Assembly: GCA_013824715.1 (NCBI GenBank)
Contig: PNOH01000006.1
Coordinates: forward strand, 78,109-142,108
Direction of reading: 5' to 3'
DNA length: 64,000 bases
Source of the DNA: Odoribacter sp.
GTDB lineage: Bacteria > Bacteroidota > Bacteroidia > Bacteroidales > Prolixibacteraceae
In this document: positions 8,875 through 16,970 of the stretch, one piece after another
How the letters are laid out: every line of letters begins with the position of its first letter
Numbering within the stretch: the first letter of the stretch is position 1
Program-made: the position numbers and the translations under genes
The notes under the pieces: model-generated
The model's input: only the letters and a program-made list of their open reading frames with translations
What the model was told of the DNA's origin: nothing
Databases searched by the model: none

Positions 8875-10140
8875 TCACACTTTAAAATCCTTCAATCCCT
8901 CCAAATCGAGAGTCCCAAAATAATCATCCAATGTTTCGGCGCGACGAATCTGAATGACTTCGCCGTTTTCGCGCAGAAGTAATTCGGCTGAACGCAATTT
9001 ACCGTTATAATTAAAGCCCATTGCATGTCCATGAGCCCCAGTATCATGAATAACCACCAGGTCACCGGGTTCCATCTTTGGCAAGTGGCGGTTGATGGCA
9101 AATTTATCGTTGTTTTCGCAAAGCGAACCTGTGACATCATAAACCTGATCTTGTGGTTCGTACTCTTTTCCCATTACTGTAATATGGTGATAGGAGCCAT
9201 ATAGTGCAGGCCGCATCAGGTTAGCCATGCTCGAATCCAGTCCGGCGTATTGCTTATAGGTTTTCTTGATATGCAAAACTTTCGACACCAAAAAACCGAA
9301 AGGGCCAGTCATGGCGCGTCCCGATTCGAAGTAAATCCTTAGTGGAGCTAATCCGTTGGCCTCAATTTTTTCCTGATAGAGTTTTTTAATACCCAGGCTC
9401 ATGAAATCCAGATCAACAGGCTGATCGGTTGGACGATACGGAATTCCGATTCCACCGCCTAAATTGGCAAATTCGATAGTAATCCCCAATTCTTGACTGA
9501 TTTCAACAATCAGGTCGAATAAAATCTGGGCTGTTTCAACAAAGTAGGCGGCATCCAGTTCGTTCGAAGCGACCATGGTGTGCAGACCAAACCTTTTGAC
9601 GCCTTTGTCTTTCAGCATTTGGTATCCAGTAAACAACTGCTCGCGGGTAAATCCGTATTTGGCTTCTTCCGGATGTCCGATAATGGTGTTTCCATCCTTG
9701 AGCGAACCGGGGTTGTACCGAAAACAAACCAGTTGCGGTAACCCAACATTTTTTTCCAGGTATTCGATGTGCGAAATGTCGTCAAGATTGATGATGGCTC
9801 CCAGATCGATTGCTTTCTGATATTCACTGGCAGGCGTATCATTCGAGGTAAACATGATTTCGTCGCCCGACATGCCCAGGTGTTCGGCAATCACCAATTC
9901 GGCAAACGAACTGCAGTCTATACCGAACCCTTCTTCACGCATGATTTTCATTAAATACGGATTTGGGGCCGATTTGATGGCATAATATTCTTTAAACCCG
10001 GGATTCCAGGAAAACGTGCGGTTGAATTTTCGGGCGTATTCGCGTATTCCTTTTTCGTCGTAAATGTGAAAAGGAGTTGGGTATTGTTCGCTGATCTTTT
10101 CGAGCTGTTGTTTTGAAAACGGAAGTTGTTTGACTGTCAT
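8875..10140 (-). CDS. lysA: Diaminopimelate-decarboxylase-like PLP enzyme (divergent LysA group)
   Basis: Fold-III PLP decarboxylase, expected to convert meso-diaminopimelate to lysine. The 421-residue product keeps the PLP lysine in EYYAIKSAPNP (near residue 55), the glycine loop NLGGGIGIPY, and the subunit-interface SLCENNDKFA (Cys plus substrate-side Glu). It departs from textbook LysA at the HIGS loop, which reads GLHTMVASNELDA, and at the substrate Arg segment, ESGRAMTGPFG. It ends 40 bases after the DapF-like gene on the same strand, so they form an operon. A related basic or acyclic amino-acid decarboxylase is the alternative; see findings. Confidence 0.8.
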   Translation of the reverse strand: MTVKQLPFSKQQLEKISEQYPTPFHIYDEKGIREYARKFNRTFSWNPGFKEYYAIKSAPNPYLMKIMREEGFGIDCSSFAELVIAEHLGMSGDEIMFTSNDTPASEYQKAIDLGAIINLDDISHIEYLEKNVGLPQLVCFRYNPGSLKDGNTIIGHPEEAKYGFTREQLFTGYQMLKDKGVKRFGLHTMVASNELDAAYFVETAQILFDLIVEISQELGITIEFANLGGGIGIPYRPTDQPVDLDFMSLGIKKLYQEKIEANGLAPLRIYFESGRAMTGPFGFLVSKVLHIKKTYKQYAGLDSSMANLMRPALYGSYHHITVMGKEYEPQDQVYDVTGSLCENNDKFAINRHLPKMEPGDLVVIHDTGAHGHAMGFNYNGKLRSAELLLRENGEVIQIRRAETLDDYFGTLDLEGLKDFKV

Positions 10141-10180
10141 TTCAATATATAATTAAGCGAGGCTGCAAATTTACAGATTT

Positions 10181-11047
10181 TTATAAACAAAGCAGGTCGG
10201 CAATCAGTTCATTACTTAAAATGCCTGAGGCAATTTCCCTGACTTCGCCTTCCATCCTGATATTCCAGGCTTCATCAATTTCAATCTGAAGCGTTCCGCC
10301 GGGCATTTTCAGGCTTAACTTCCTGTCGGTCATCCCTTTTTTTACCATGACGGCGGCCACTGCGCAAGACGAACTTCCGGAGGCCAAAGTATAGCCGGCG
10401 CCACGTTCCCAGATCAGGATTTCCACTTCGGTACGCGACAACACTTTGGCAAACTGCACATTGATCCGGTTTGGAAATAGGGGATGGTTCTCGATTTCCG
10501 AACCATGCTTCAAAATTTCAGCCTTTATTAATTTATCCCTAAGAATTACACAATGCGGATTTCCAACCGAAACGCAATTGATCAGGTATGTCTCATCAAT
10601 GATATTTAGCGGATGATCAAGACATTCAGGCTCATCACAGATAACCGGAATTGAATGCGAGTTAAAAATCGCTTTGCCCATATCAACCTGAACCAGGGTT
10701 GCTTTTTGGTTGGTTTCCCTGGTTACTTCCGCAGTTACCATTCCCCCTAAAGTTTCAATGGTGAATTTTTTTCCTGAAGTGTGACCGTAATCGTAAAGGT
10801 ATTTAGCAAAGATACGAAGTCCGTTGCCGCTCTTTTCGGCTTCCGAACCATCAGGATTAAATATTTTAAGGCCAAAATCGGCTTTCGAAGAAGGAACTTT
10901 CAGCACAATTCCATCAGAACCGATGCCGTAATGAACATCGCAGAGCCGTTGAATAATTTTCACATCCAGTTGAAACGACAGTTCGGCTTCGTTTAAAACA
11001 ATATAGTCGTTCCCAAGTCCGTGTGATTTGACAAAAAAGTTTTGCAT
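10181..11047 (-). CDS. DapF-fold epimerase homologue lacking both catalytic cysteines
   Basis: A 288-residue protein with the complete diaminopimelate-epimerase architecture: opening KSHGLGNDYIVL, NPDGSEAEKSGNGLRIF near residue 70, NPHCVIL in the middle, and ERGAGYTLASGSSSCA near residue 215. In E. coli DapF the two catalytic residues are the Cys of QCGNG and the Cys of QACGSG. Here both are Ser (KSGNG and LASGS). The enzyme may therefore use a different substrate or mechanism, or be structural. It is the first gene of the pair with the LysA-like gene, which supports a role in diaminopimelate or a related amino-acid pathway. Calling it dapF would be unsafe. Confidence 0.8.
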   Translation of the reverse strand: MQNFFVKSHGLGNDYIVLNEAELSFQLDVKIIQRLCDVHYGIGSDGIVLKVPSSKADFGLKIFNPDGSEAEKSGNGLRIFAKYLYDYGHTSGKKFTIETLGGMVTAEVTRETNQKATLVQVDMGKAIFNSHSIPVICDEPECLDHPLNIIDETYLINCVSVGNPHCVILRDKLIKAEILKHGSEIENHPLFPNRINVQFAKVLSRTEVEILIWERGAGYTLASGSSSCAVAAVMVKKGMTDRKLSLKMPGGTLQIEIDEAWNIRMEGEVREIASGILSNELIADLLCL

Positions 11048-11064
11048 GGTTATTTGTTTTTAAA

Positions 11065-11095
11065 CTGATACGATGACTTCGAGTCATCGTATCAG
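11065..11095. repeat. Perfect palindrome, REP-like element
   Basis: Stem CTGATACGATGACT (11065-11078), three-base centre TCG, then the exact reverse complement (11082-11095). It lies just upstream of the DapF-like start and shares its TGACTTYGA centre with the element at 19218-19249. Confidence 0.75.
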
Positions 11096-11175
11096 TAACT
11101 TATTGATGCGATAAAATTAACCAATAATACGAATGAAGGAAGTTGTCGCCTGCAAAAGATAAAGTTTAATTCTTC

Positions 11176-11183
11176 TATCTTTG
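11176..11183 (+). promoter_or_regulatory. -7 promoter element for sufS
   Basis: TATCTTTG matches TAnnTTTG and lies about 60 bases before the sufS start. No clear -33 TTTG at the usual spacing. Confidence 0.5.
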
Positions 11184-11244
11184 AACCGAAAAGGATGAAC
11201 AACATGACTCTCAATTGAGTTGATAATAAAAAAAAGAAACCGTT

Positions 11245-12462
11245 ATGAGTTTTGACTTAAAAAAAATACGAGAAGATTTCCCGATCCTCCAACAAAAAAT
11301 ATACAACCGGCCCCTGGTTTATTTCGATAATGCGGCCACAACCCAACGCCCTCAACTGGTAATTGATGCTTTAACCAGAACTTATACCGAATACTATGGA
11401 AACATACACCGGGCAGCTCATTTCTTAGCGGATAAAGCCACACTTGCCTACGAAGAAACCCGTGAAAAAGTACAAAACCTGATCAATGCAGAATCCCGCG
11501 AACAGATTATTTTCACCAAAGGAACCACCGAAAGCATTAATCTCGCTGCTTTTGCATTTGGCGAATCATATATTCAGGAGGGAGACGAAATTATTGTTTC
11601 GGAAATGGAACATCATTCGAACATTGTTCCCTGGCAATTGATGGCTGGCCGGAAAGGTGCAAAAATAATCGTGCTTCCGATTGACGATAAAGGCAGGCTG
11701 GAAATTGAAAAACTGGAATCACTGATTTCGCCGCGAACCAAACTTATAGCAGTTACCCATGTTTCAAATGTTCTGGGTACGATAAATCCTATCAAACAGA
11801 TTACTGTGCTTGCACATTCCAGAAACGTCAGGATTTTTGTTGACGGGGCGCAGGCTGCGGCTCATTTGCTGATTGATGTTCAGGATTTGGATGTTGATTT
11901 TTATGCTTTTTCGGCGCATAAAATGTATGGACCAAACGGAGTTGGCGTTTTGTATGGAAAGAAGGAATTGCTGGAACAAATGCCTCCTTACCAGGGTGGG
12001 GGTGAAATGATTTCGGAAGTCCGATTTTCAGGAACAACTTATAATGAACTACCTTATAAATTTGAAGCCGGGACTCCAAATATCAGCGGTGTGATCGCTT
12101 TTGGCGCTGCTATTGATTACCTCGAAAATATTGGAATTGAACATGCAGCGGCCTGGGAAACGGTATTACTTAATTACGCAACCGACCAACTAAGGCCGAT
12201 TCCCGGATTGCGTATTTACGGCACTCAAGCTGATAAATCAGCAGTAATTTCATTCAATGTGGAAGGGGTTCATTTCTTCGATTTGGGAACGATGCTCGAT
12301 AAATTTGGGATTGCCGTGCGCACCGGTCACCACTGTGCTGACCCGCTGATGGAACATTTTGGAATACAGGGAACTGTCAGGGCTTCGTTTGCTTTTTACA
12401 ATACCAAAGAAGAAATTGATGTATTTATTGAAGCGCTTAAAAAGGTCATTTCAATGTTTTAA
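11245..12462 (+). CDS. sufS: SufS-type cysteine desulfurase
   Basis: PLP enzyme that removes sulfur from cysteine, leaving a persulfide for Fe-S cluster assembly. The 405-residue length is typical. The PLP lysine is in SAHKMYGPNGVGVLYG (near residue 225). The persulfide cysteine is in the short class-II loop RTGHHCADPLMEHFG (near residue 360). VYFDNAATTQRPQ opens the catalytic domain. SufE, its usual sulfur acceptor, is encoded at 14624-15055, separated by an unrelated group on both strands. SufBCD are not in the window. Confidence 0.95.
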   Translation: MSFDLKKIREDFPILQQKIYNRPLVYFDNAATTQRPQLVIDALTRTYTEYYGNIHRAAHFLADKATLAYEETREKVQNLINAESREQIIFTKGTTESINLAAFAFGESYIQEGDEIIVSEMEHHSNIVPWQLMAGRKGAKIIVLPIDDKGRLEIEKLESLISPRTKLIAVTHVSNVLGTINPIKQITVLAHSRNVRIFVDGAQAAAHLLIDVQDLDVDFYAFSAHKMYGPNGVGVLYGKKELLEQMPPYQGGGEMISEVRFSGTTYNELPYKFEAGTPNISGVIAFGAAIDYLENIGIEHAAAWETVLLNYATDQLRPIPGLRIYGTQADKSAVISFNVEGVHFFDLGTMLDKFGIAVRTGHHCADPLMEHFGIQGTVRASFAFYNTKEEIDVFIEALKKVISMF

Positions 12463-12473
12463 ATCCAAAGGCT

Positions 12474-13184
12474 ATGAAACAGCTCCTGAAATTTCTGCTT
12501 ATTAGTATTCTGATTTTCACCTACTTTCCTGCTTCAGCTAAAAAACTGAACGTACTGATCGTCACAGGCGGTCACGACTTCGACCGGAAATCGTTTTTTG
12601 AGATGTTCGATTCATTTCAGGAAATAAGTTACACCGAGTTAAAACATCCGGAGGCCAATCTTCAGCTTGGAACAATCAGTCTTAAAACTTTTGATGCTGT
12701 GGTGTTTTATGATATGCCAAAAACCATTTCCGAAGCAGAAAAGGAAAGTTACCACAAACTTCTGAATACCGGTAATGGATTGGTTTTCCTTCATCATTCG
12801 CTTGCTTCATACCAGCAATGGGATGAATTTAAAACCATTATCGGCGGTAAATACCACGAAGAACAGAATATTCCGGCATCGTCAACCTACCAGCACGAAG
12901 TGAATTTCAGGGTAAAAATCACCGATCCAAAACACCCGGTAACGAAGGGGGTAACCGACTTTGAAATTTTCGACGAAGTATATGGGAACACCGAAGTTTT
13001 GCCGGAAGTAATGCCATTGCTCTTTACTGATCATCCGCAAAGCAGCAAAATTATTGGATGGACTCATCAAAAGGAAAACTCGCGGATCGTGTACCTTCAG
13101 CCCGGACATGATAAAAATGCCTGGTTCAATCCAAATTATCAGAAACTGGTTCGGCAGGCCATTGCCTTTGTGGCAGCGAAATAG
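12474..13184 (+). CDS. ThuA-domain protein, secreted
   Basis: The 236-residue product has a signal peptide (FLLISILIFTYFPASAK) followed by a ThuA-like class-I glutamine-amidotransferase fold: LNVLIVTGGHDFD, then FDAVVFYDMP, GLVFLHHSLASY and WTHQKENSRIVYLQPGHD. The family is linked to sugar use and often found with glycoside hydrolases in Bacteroidota. Its biochemical activity is poorly known. It starts 12 bases after the sufS stop and may ride on that transcript. Confidence 0.85.
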   Translation: MKQLLKFLLISILIFTYFPASAKKLNVLIVTGGHDFDRKSFFEMFDSFQEISYTELKHPEANLQLGTISLKTFDAVVFYDMPKTISEAEKESYHKLLNTGNGLVFLHHSLASYQQWDEFKTIIGGKYHEEQNIPASSTYQHEVNFRVKITDPKHPVTKGVTDFEIFDEVYGNTEVLPEVMPLLFTDHPQSSKIIGWTHQKENSRIVYLQPGHDKNAWFNPNYQKLVRQAIAFVAAK

Positions 13185-13188
13185 AAGT

Positions 13189-13731
13189 TTAGCCTTCTTT
13201 ACCGACCCTAAACCCAATACGTTTTCTGGGTAATTGGTCTTCCTGTCTGGTGATCATTTCATCGAGGTAACTGAAAACAAGTTCAATGTTCTTATCCTGA
13301 TTTTGAAGCTTTTTCTTTATGTCTTCAATTTCCAGTTTTAGACTCAATGTATCAGTAACCATTTGCCTGACACGGGTGAATATCCTCATGATCTGAATGT
13401 TGACACCGATTGCTCTATCACTGTTTAATATTCCAGATAACATGGCAACCCCCTGTTCTGTAAAGGCATAAGGAGAACTTCGCGTACCTCCCCAACTTGA
13501 AGTTCCAAATTGGAATTTCAAGATTTCGAATTCTTCATGATTGAGTTGGAACATAAAATCATTAGGAAATCGTTTAATATTCCGTTTGACGGCTTTGTTT
13601 AGATTCCCCGTTGAAACCCCATATAATTCGGCAAGGTCTTTGTCAAGTATCACCTTTACTTCCCTGATTAAGAATATCTTATTGCTGATGATTTCATCGG
13701 GGATCAAAACTAAAGTATTTTCTTTTGACAT
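13189..13731 (-). CDS. ORF6N-domain DNA-binding protein
   Basis: The 180-residue product matches the KilA-N/ORF6N group: LVLIPDEIISNKIFLIREVKV, DKDLAELYGV, LNKAVKRNIKRFPNDFMFQL, and SPYAFTEQGVAMLSGIL, followed by a helical tail (SLKLEIEDIKKKLQNQ) that is probably coiled coil. Start placed at ATG 13731; the frame reaches a TTG at 13752. ORF6N proteins are common in phages and integrated elements. No integrase, transposase or phage gene lies beside it here. Target and role unknown. Its stop faces the ThuA stop across 4 bases. Confidence 0.85.
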   Translation of the reverse strand: MSKENTLVLIPDEIISNKIFLIREVKVILDKDLAELYGVSTGNLNKAVKRNIKRFPNDFMFQLNHEEFEILKFQFGTSSWGGTRSSPYAFTEQGVAMLSGILNSDRAIGVNIQIMRIFTRVRQMVTDTLSLKLEIEDIKKKLQNQDKNIELVFSYLDEMITRQEDQLPRKRIGFRVGKEG

Positions 13732-13813
13732 TTGTGATAATTCTGATTTCAAAAATGATTAGTCTTCATGTGTTGTTGAAACGCTTAATAAATATAGAGC
13801 AAAAAGGAATACG

Positions 13814-13855
13814 AAAAAAGGAAAGACAAGAATCGAATCGCGATTTTCTCTTTCC
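13814..13855 (-). terminator. Rho-independent terminator of the rubrerythrin gene
   Basis: On the minus strand GGAAAGA pairs with TCTTTCC across an AT-rich loop and is followed by TTTTTT, about 30 bases after the rubrerythrin stop. Confidence 0.6.
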
Positions 13856-13882
13856 CTTTTCCTCTTTCCTGTTGAAAAATGA

Positions 13883-14458
13883 CTAAAAATTCTCGGCTTC
13901 GATTTCAAAATAAGCCTGAGGGTGGTCGCAAACCGGGCATTTCAACGGTGGTTTGTTTGATTCGTGCAGGAATCCGCATACCCGGCATTTCCAAACCACT
14001 TTTCCTTCACGTTCAAATACTTTTCCTTCTTCCAGATTTTGGTATAATTTCCGGTAGCGTTCTTCGTGCGCTTTTTCAATTTTGGCGATTGATCTGAAAA
14101 GAAGGGCAACTCTCTTGAAGCCTTCTTCGTCGGCAATCCGGGCAAATTCAGGATATAAATCAGTCCATTCTTCGTTTTCGCCATCAGCCGAAGCTTTCAG
14201 GTTTTCGAGCGTTGTCCCGATTTTTCCGGCAGGATAAGTCGCAGTAATTTCTACCGGACGGCCTTCGAGTTGCTTGAAAAACTGTTTGGCATGTGAACGT
14301 TCGTTCAGGGCAGTCTCCAGAAAAAGGGCGGCAATTTGTTCCAGTCCTTCTTTTTGGGCTTCTTTGGCAAAGAATTCGTAACGGTTGCGTGCCTGCGATT
14401 CGCCAGCAAAGGCTTTCAGCAGATTTTTTTCGGTTTGTGATCCGGCTAATGTTTCCAT
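13883..14458 (-). CDS. Rubrerythrin
   Basis: Non-haem diiron peroxidase that reduces hydrogen peroxide in anaerobes and microaerophiles. The 191-residue product has an N-terminal ferritin-like four-helix domain ([30 protein letters not shown]; later EIAKAH-type EKAHEERY helix) and a C-terminal rubredoxin-type iron site with CRVCG and CPVCDHPQ. Length and domain order are standard. It is monocistronic with a terminator after it. Its presence suggests an anaerobic or low-oxygen lifestyle, in line with tryptophanase elsewhere in the window. Confidence 0.95.
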   Translation of the reverse strand: METLAGSQTEKNLLKAFAGESQARNRYEFFAKEAQKEGLEQIAALFLETALNERSHAKQFFKQLEGRPVEITATYPAGKIGTTLENLKASADGENEEWTDLYPEFARIADEEGFKRVALLFRSIAKIEKAHEERYRKLYQNLEEGKVFEREGKVVWKCRVCGFLHESNKPPLKCPVCDHPQAYFEIEAENF

Positions 14459-14568
14459 GAAAATTATTTAAGTGAAAAATTGGTGTTTGATGATCGGTAC
14501 AATCACATAAAGTTACTAATTTATTGGACTGGAAACAGGAATGAATGTTATTTGATTCATCGAAAGTT

Positions 14569-14576
14569 TATTTTTG
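14569..14576 (+). promoter_or_regulatory. -7 promoter element for the sufE operon
   Basis: TATTTTTG matches TAnnTTTG, about 48 bases before sufE. A second candidate (ACATTTG near 14597) lies closer to the gene. Confidence 0.4.
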
Positions 14577-14623
14577 AAGCAAAACAAAAAATAACGACAT
14601 TTGCACACTTTAAGATTTTGTAA

Positions 14624-15055
14624 ATGACGATTAACGAAATACAGCAGGAGATTATTGAGGAGTTTTCGGTTTACGATGACTGGATGGACAAATACGGTTA
14701 CCTCATTGAATTGGGGAACGATTTAAAGGATTTGGATCCCAAAGAAAAAACTGACGATTACCTGATCAGAGGTTGTCAATCGCGGGTTTGGTTGATTTCA
14801 GATTTTGTGGATGGAAAAATCGTTTTCAGGGGTGAAAGTGACGCCATATTGGTAAAAGGAATGGTTGCTCTTTTGCTTCGGGTCGTATCGAACCGGACTC
14901 CGAAAGAAATACTCGACAATGAGCTTTTCTTCGTTGACGAAATCGGGTTAAAACAACACCTCTCGCCAACCCGTTCGAACGGATTGCTTTCCATGATCAA
15001 ACAAATTAAACTCTATGCTGTTGCTTATAACAGAATTTCAGAGAAAGGAGAATGA
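14624..15055 (+). CDS. sufE: SufE-type cysteine desulfurase activator
   Basis: Accepts persulfide sulfur from SufS and passes it to the SufBCD scaffold. The 143-residue product has EFSVYDDWMDKYGYLIELG, the acceptor cysteine in LIRGCQSRVWL (near residue 51), and LSPTRSNGLLSMIKQIK at the end, all typical. It begins an operon with the SufT/PaaD-like gene 3 bases downstream and an IMPase gene 18 bases after that. Confidence 0.95.
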   Translation: MTINEIQQEIIEEFSVYDDWMDKYGYLIELGNDLKDLDPKEKTDDYLIRGCQSRVWLISDFVDGKIVFRGESDAILVKGMVALLLRVVSNRTPKEILDNELFFVDEIGLKQHLSPTRSNGLLSMIKQIKLYAVAYNRISEKGE

Positions 15056-15058
15056 GCG

Positions 15059-15367
15059 ATGGATACCAGAATTGATTCAATAATTGAACGGCTTAAGGAT
15101 GTTTATGATCCTGAAATACCAGTAAATATCTACGATCTGGGTTTGATATACAATGTTGATGTTGACGATGAAACCAATAAGGCAAATATCATTATGACCC
15201 TGACAGCTCCGGGATGCCCTGTCGCTGATATTTTGGTTGAAGATGTCAGGCAGGCTGCACTTGCAGTTGATACCATTCTGGAAGCTGATGTTGAACTGAC
15301 TTTTGAACCACCCTGGGACAAATCAATGATGAGCGAGGAAGCACGGCTCGAACTTGGATTCTTTTAA
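15059..15367 (+). CDS. MIP18/DUF59-family Fe-S assembly factor (SufT/PaaD-like)
   Basis: The 102-residue protein of the DUF59 fold opens with ERLKDVYDPEIPVNIYDLGLIY, carries the conserved cysteine in LTAPGCPVADIL (near residue 58) and ends with LTFEPPWDKSMMSEEARLELG. Family members help mature Fe-S proteins. It is translated just after sufE, three bases apart, consistent with a joint role in Fe-S cluster delivery. Confidence 0.92.
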   Translation: MDTRIDSIIERLKDVYDPEIPVNIYDLGLIYNVDVDDETNKANIIMTLTAPGCPVADILVEDVRQAALAVDTILEADVELTFEPPWDKSMMSEEARLELGFF

Positions 15368-15385
15368 TCTTCTGCTTTTTTTCTG

Positions 15386-16183
15386 ATGGAAATTAACCTC
15401 GAATTACTTTGCACACAAGTACAGGAACTGGCCCGGGAAGTAGGCCGGTTTATTTATGATGAACGCCTGAAGTTCACAGCGGAAGATATCATTCACAAAG
15501 GAAAATCGGATATGGTTACCTATGTGGATAAAACATCTGAAGCACGTATTGTTGCGACCCTGCGCGAAATACTTCCCGATTCCGGATTCATTGCAGAAGA
15601 AGGTACGGCTCTGGAAAATGGCGAAAAGTACCGCTGGGTAATCGATCCGCTCGACGGAACGACCAATTACATTCATGGTATTTCACCGTTTGCAGTGAGT
15701 ATTGCGTTGATGGAAGATCAGGAGATTATTATGGGTGTCATCTATGAAATCAGTCTTGACGAAATGTTTTATGCCTGGAAAGGCAGCAAGGCTTATTTGA
15801 ATGGACGGGAAATTCAGGTTTCCAAGGCGGCAACCACCACTAATTCACTTATAGCCACCGGATTTCCTTATTACGACTTTTCGAAACTCGATAATTACAT
15901 GGAGGCAATGAATTATTTCATGCGTAATTCACACGGGATGCGCCGGTTGGGTTCTGCCGCTGCCGATATGGCTTACGTTGCAGCCGGAAGGTTCGAAGGA
16001 TTTTACGAACATGCCCTGCATCCGTGGGACGTAGCTGCCGGAATTATCATCGTGAAACAGGCTGGCGGAAAAGTCTGTGATTTCAATGGTGGCGAAAACT
16101 ATTTGTTTGGAGGCGAAATGATTGCCTGCAATGCCAACTATTTTGATGAATTTTATGCGGTAGTGCACAAACATCTGGGGTAA
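15386..16183 (+). CDS. Inositol-monophosphatase-family phosphatase
   Basis: Magnesium-dependent phosphatase of the IMPase/SuhB/CysQ superfamily, 265 residues. Metal-site motifs are present in order: EEGTALENG (near residue 70), WVIDPLDGTTNYIHG (near residue 88) and HPWDVAAGIIIVKQAGGKVCD (near residue 215). Substrate not readable; inositol phosphate, 3'-phosphoadenosine nucleotides and sugar phosphates are possible. It is third in the sufE operon. Confidence 0.93.
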   Translation: MEINLELLCTQVQELAREVGRFIYDERLKFTAEDIIHKGKSDMVTYVDKTSEARIVATLREILPDSGFIAEEGTALENGEKYRWVIDPLDGTTNYIHGISPFAVSIALMEDQEIIMGVIYEISLDEMFYAWKGSKAYLNGREIQVSKAATTTNSLIATGFPYYDFSKLDNYMEAMNYFMRNSHGMRRLGSAAADMAYVAAGRFEGFYEHALHPWDVAAGIIIVKQAGGKVCDFNGGENYLFGGEMIACNANYFDEFYAVVHKHLG

Positions 16184-16186
16184 GCA

Positions 16187-16222
16187 AAATTTGACAATTC
16201 GGTAATTTGACAATTTGACAAT
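16187..16222. repeat. TTTGACAAT tandem phrase
   Basis: Three copies of the TTTGACAAT phrase in 36 bases directly after the IMPase stop. The remaining gap to 16348 shows no gene I can support. Confidence 0.6.
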
Positions 16223-16348
16223 GGAAATTGAATGATTCCAGGAGGAATTCGCCATTCTCAATAACTTGTTTTCCTTTGAGTCATGTGTTTGTTTAATGCA
16301 AAAAATGAAAAATTCATCGTAAATTGCATCCAACTAATAATCCATAAA

Positions 16349-16819
16349 ATGGTCGAAAAAGAAATTGCCCTGATCAACAAACAACTTGATAGCCTGCTCG
16401 CCAAAAACTTCGATCTGGAATCCTGGAAAAGCCACACCATTATCTTTTTGGAACGTATATTCGGGAAGGAAAGCAGCAAAGTGCGAATGATCAAAGAGCT
16501 GAATTATAATTATTCGAGCTGGAGTTTGCGCGACGCTGCCGGAACCGGTAAAGATTCCGATCCGGTAATCCTGAAAGCCCGGGAAATTCTGGAGGCTACC
16601 AAATTGGAACTCGAACATTTGGGAGTTCCGAAGCAGGAGGAAGAGAACCTGAAAATCTGGTCGTTGCTCGAAGAAGAAATGACCGGCAAACAAATCCGGG
16701 AAATTAGACTGATCCTGCAGTCGGATGAAGCAGAAAAAATGGAGAAAATAGCCAACATCCTTTATAACCTCGAAAAGGAAAACATGGCCGTTGTACTCGC
16801 CAAGCTGTTAGTTCCATGA
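16349..16819 (+). CDS. Conserved helical protein of unknown function
   Basis: The 156-residue product has no family I recognise. Start set at ATG 16349 because upstream codons lie in non-coding-looking sequence. Residues about 1-70 form a segment with KSHTIIFLERIFGKES and a YNYSSWSLRD stretch; residues about 75-150 are charged helices rich in E, K and L. No signal peptide, membrane segment, cysteine motif or catalytic pattern is visible. An acidic, helix-rich cytoplasmic binding protein is the most that can be said. Confidence 0.6.
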   Translation: MVEKEIALINKQLDSLLAKNFDLESWKSHTIIFLERIFGKESSKVRMIKELNYNYSSWSLRDAAGTGKDSDPVILKAREILEATKLELEHLGVPKQEEENLKIWSLLEEEMTGKQIREIRLILQSDEAEKMEKIANILYNLEKENMAVVLAKLLVP

Positions 16820-16925
16820 TCAAAAAAGTGATCAGTTTTTAGTCGCATCTGACAGAAAATGTTACGGGTTGCGAGCTACGGGTTCCGGATTCCCGCAACA
16901 CGAAACCCGAAACGCAAAACAAATA

Positions 16926-16965
16926 AATTCAATCCTTCAGTCCCTCAGTAATTCAATCCTTCAGT
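16926..16965. repeat. Direct repeat AATTCAATCCTTCAGT x2
   Basis: Exact 16-base copies at 16926-16941 and 16950-16965, 24 bases apart, just before the glycosyltransferase start. A GTTGCG...CGCAAC inverted repeat lies in the same gap (about 16869-16906). Confidence 0.75.
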
Positions 16966-16970
16966 CATTC

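Noticed and set aside
10181..11047. Plain dapF annotation
   Set aside because: Both catalytic cysteines are serine, so the standard function cannot be assumed.
13189..13731. Prophage region at the ORF6N gene
   Set aside because: No integrase, capsid, terminase or att repeats nearby; neighbours are conserved chromosomal genes.
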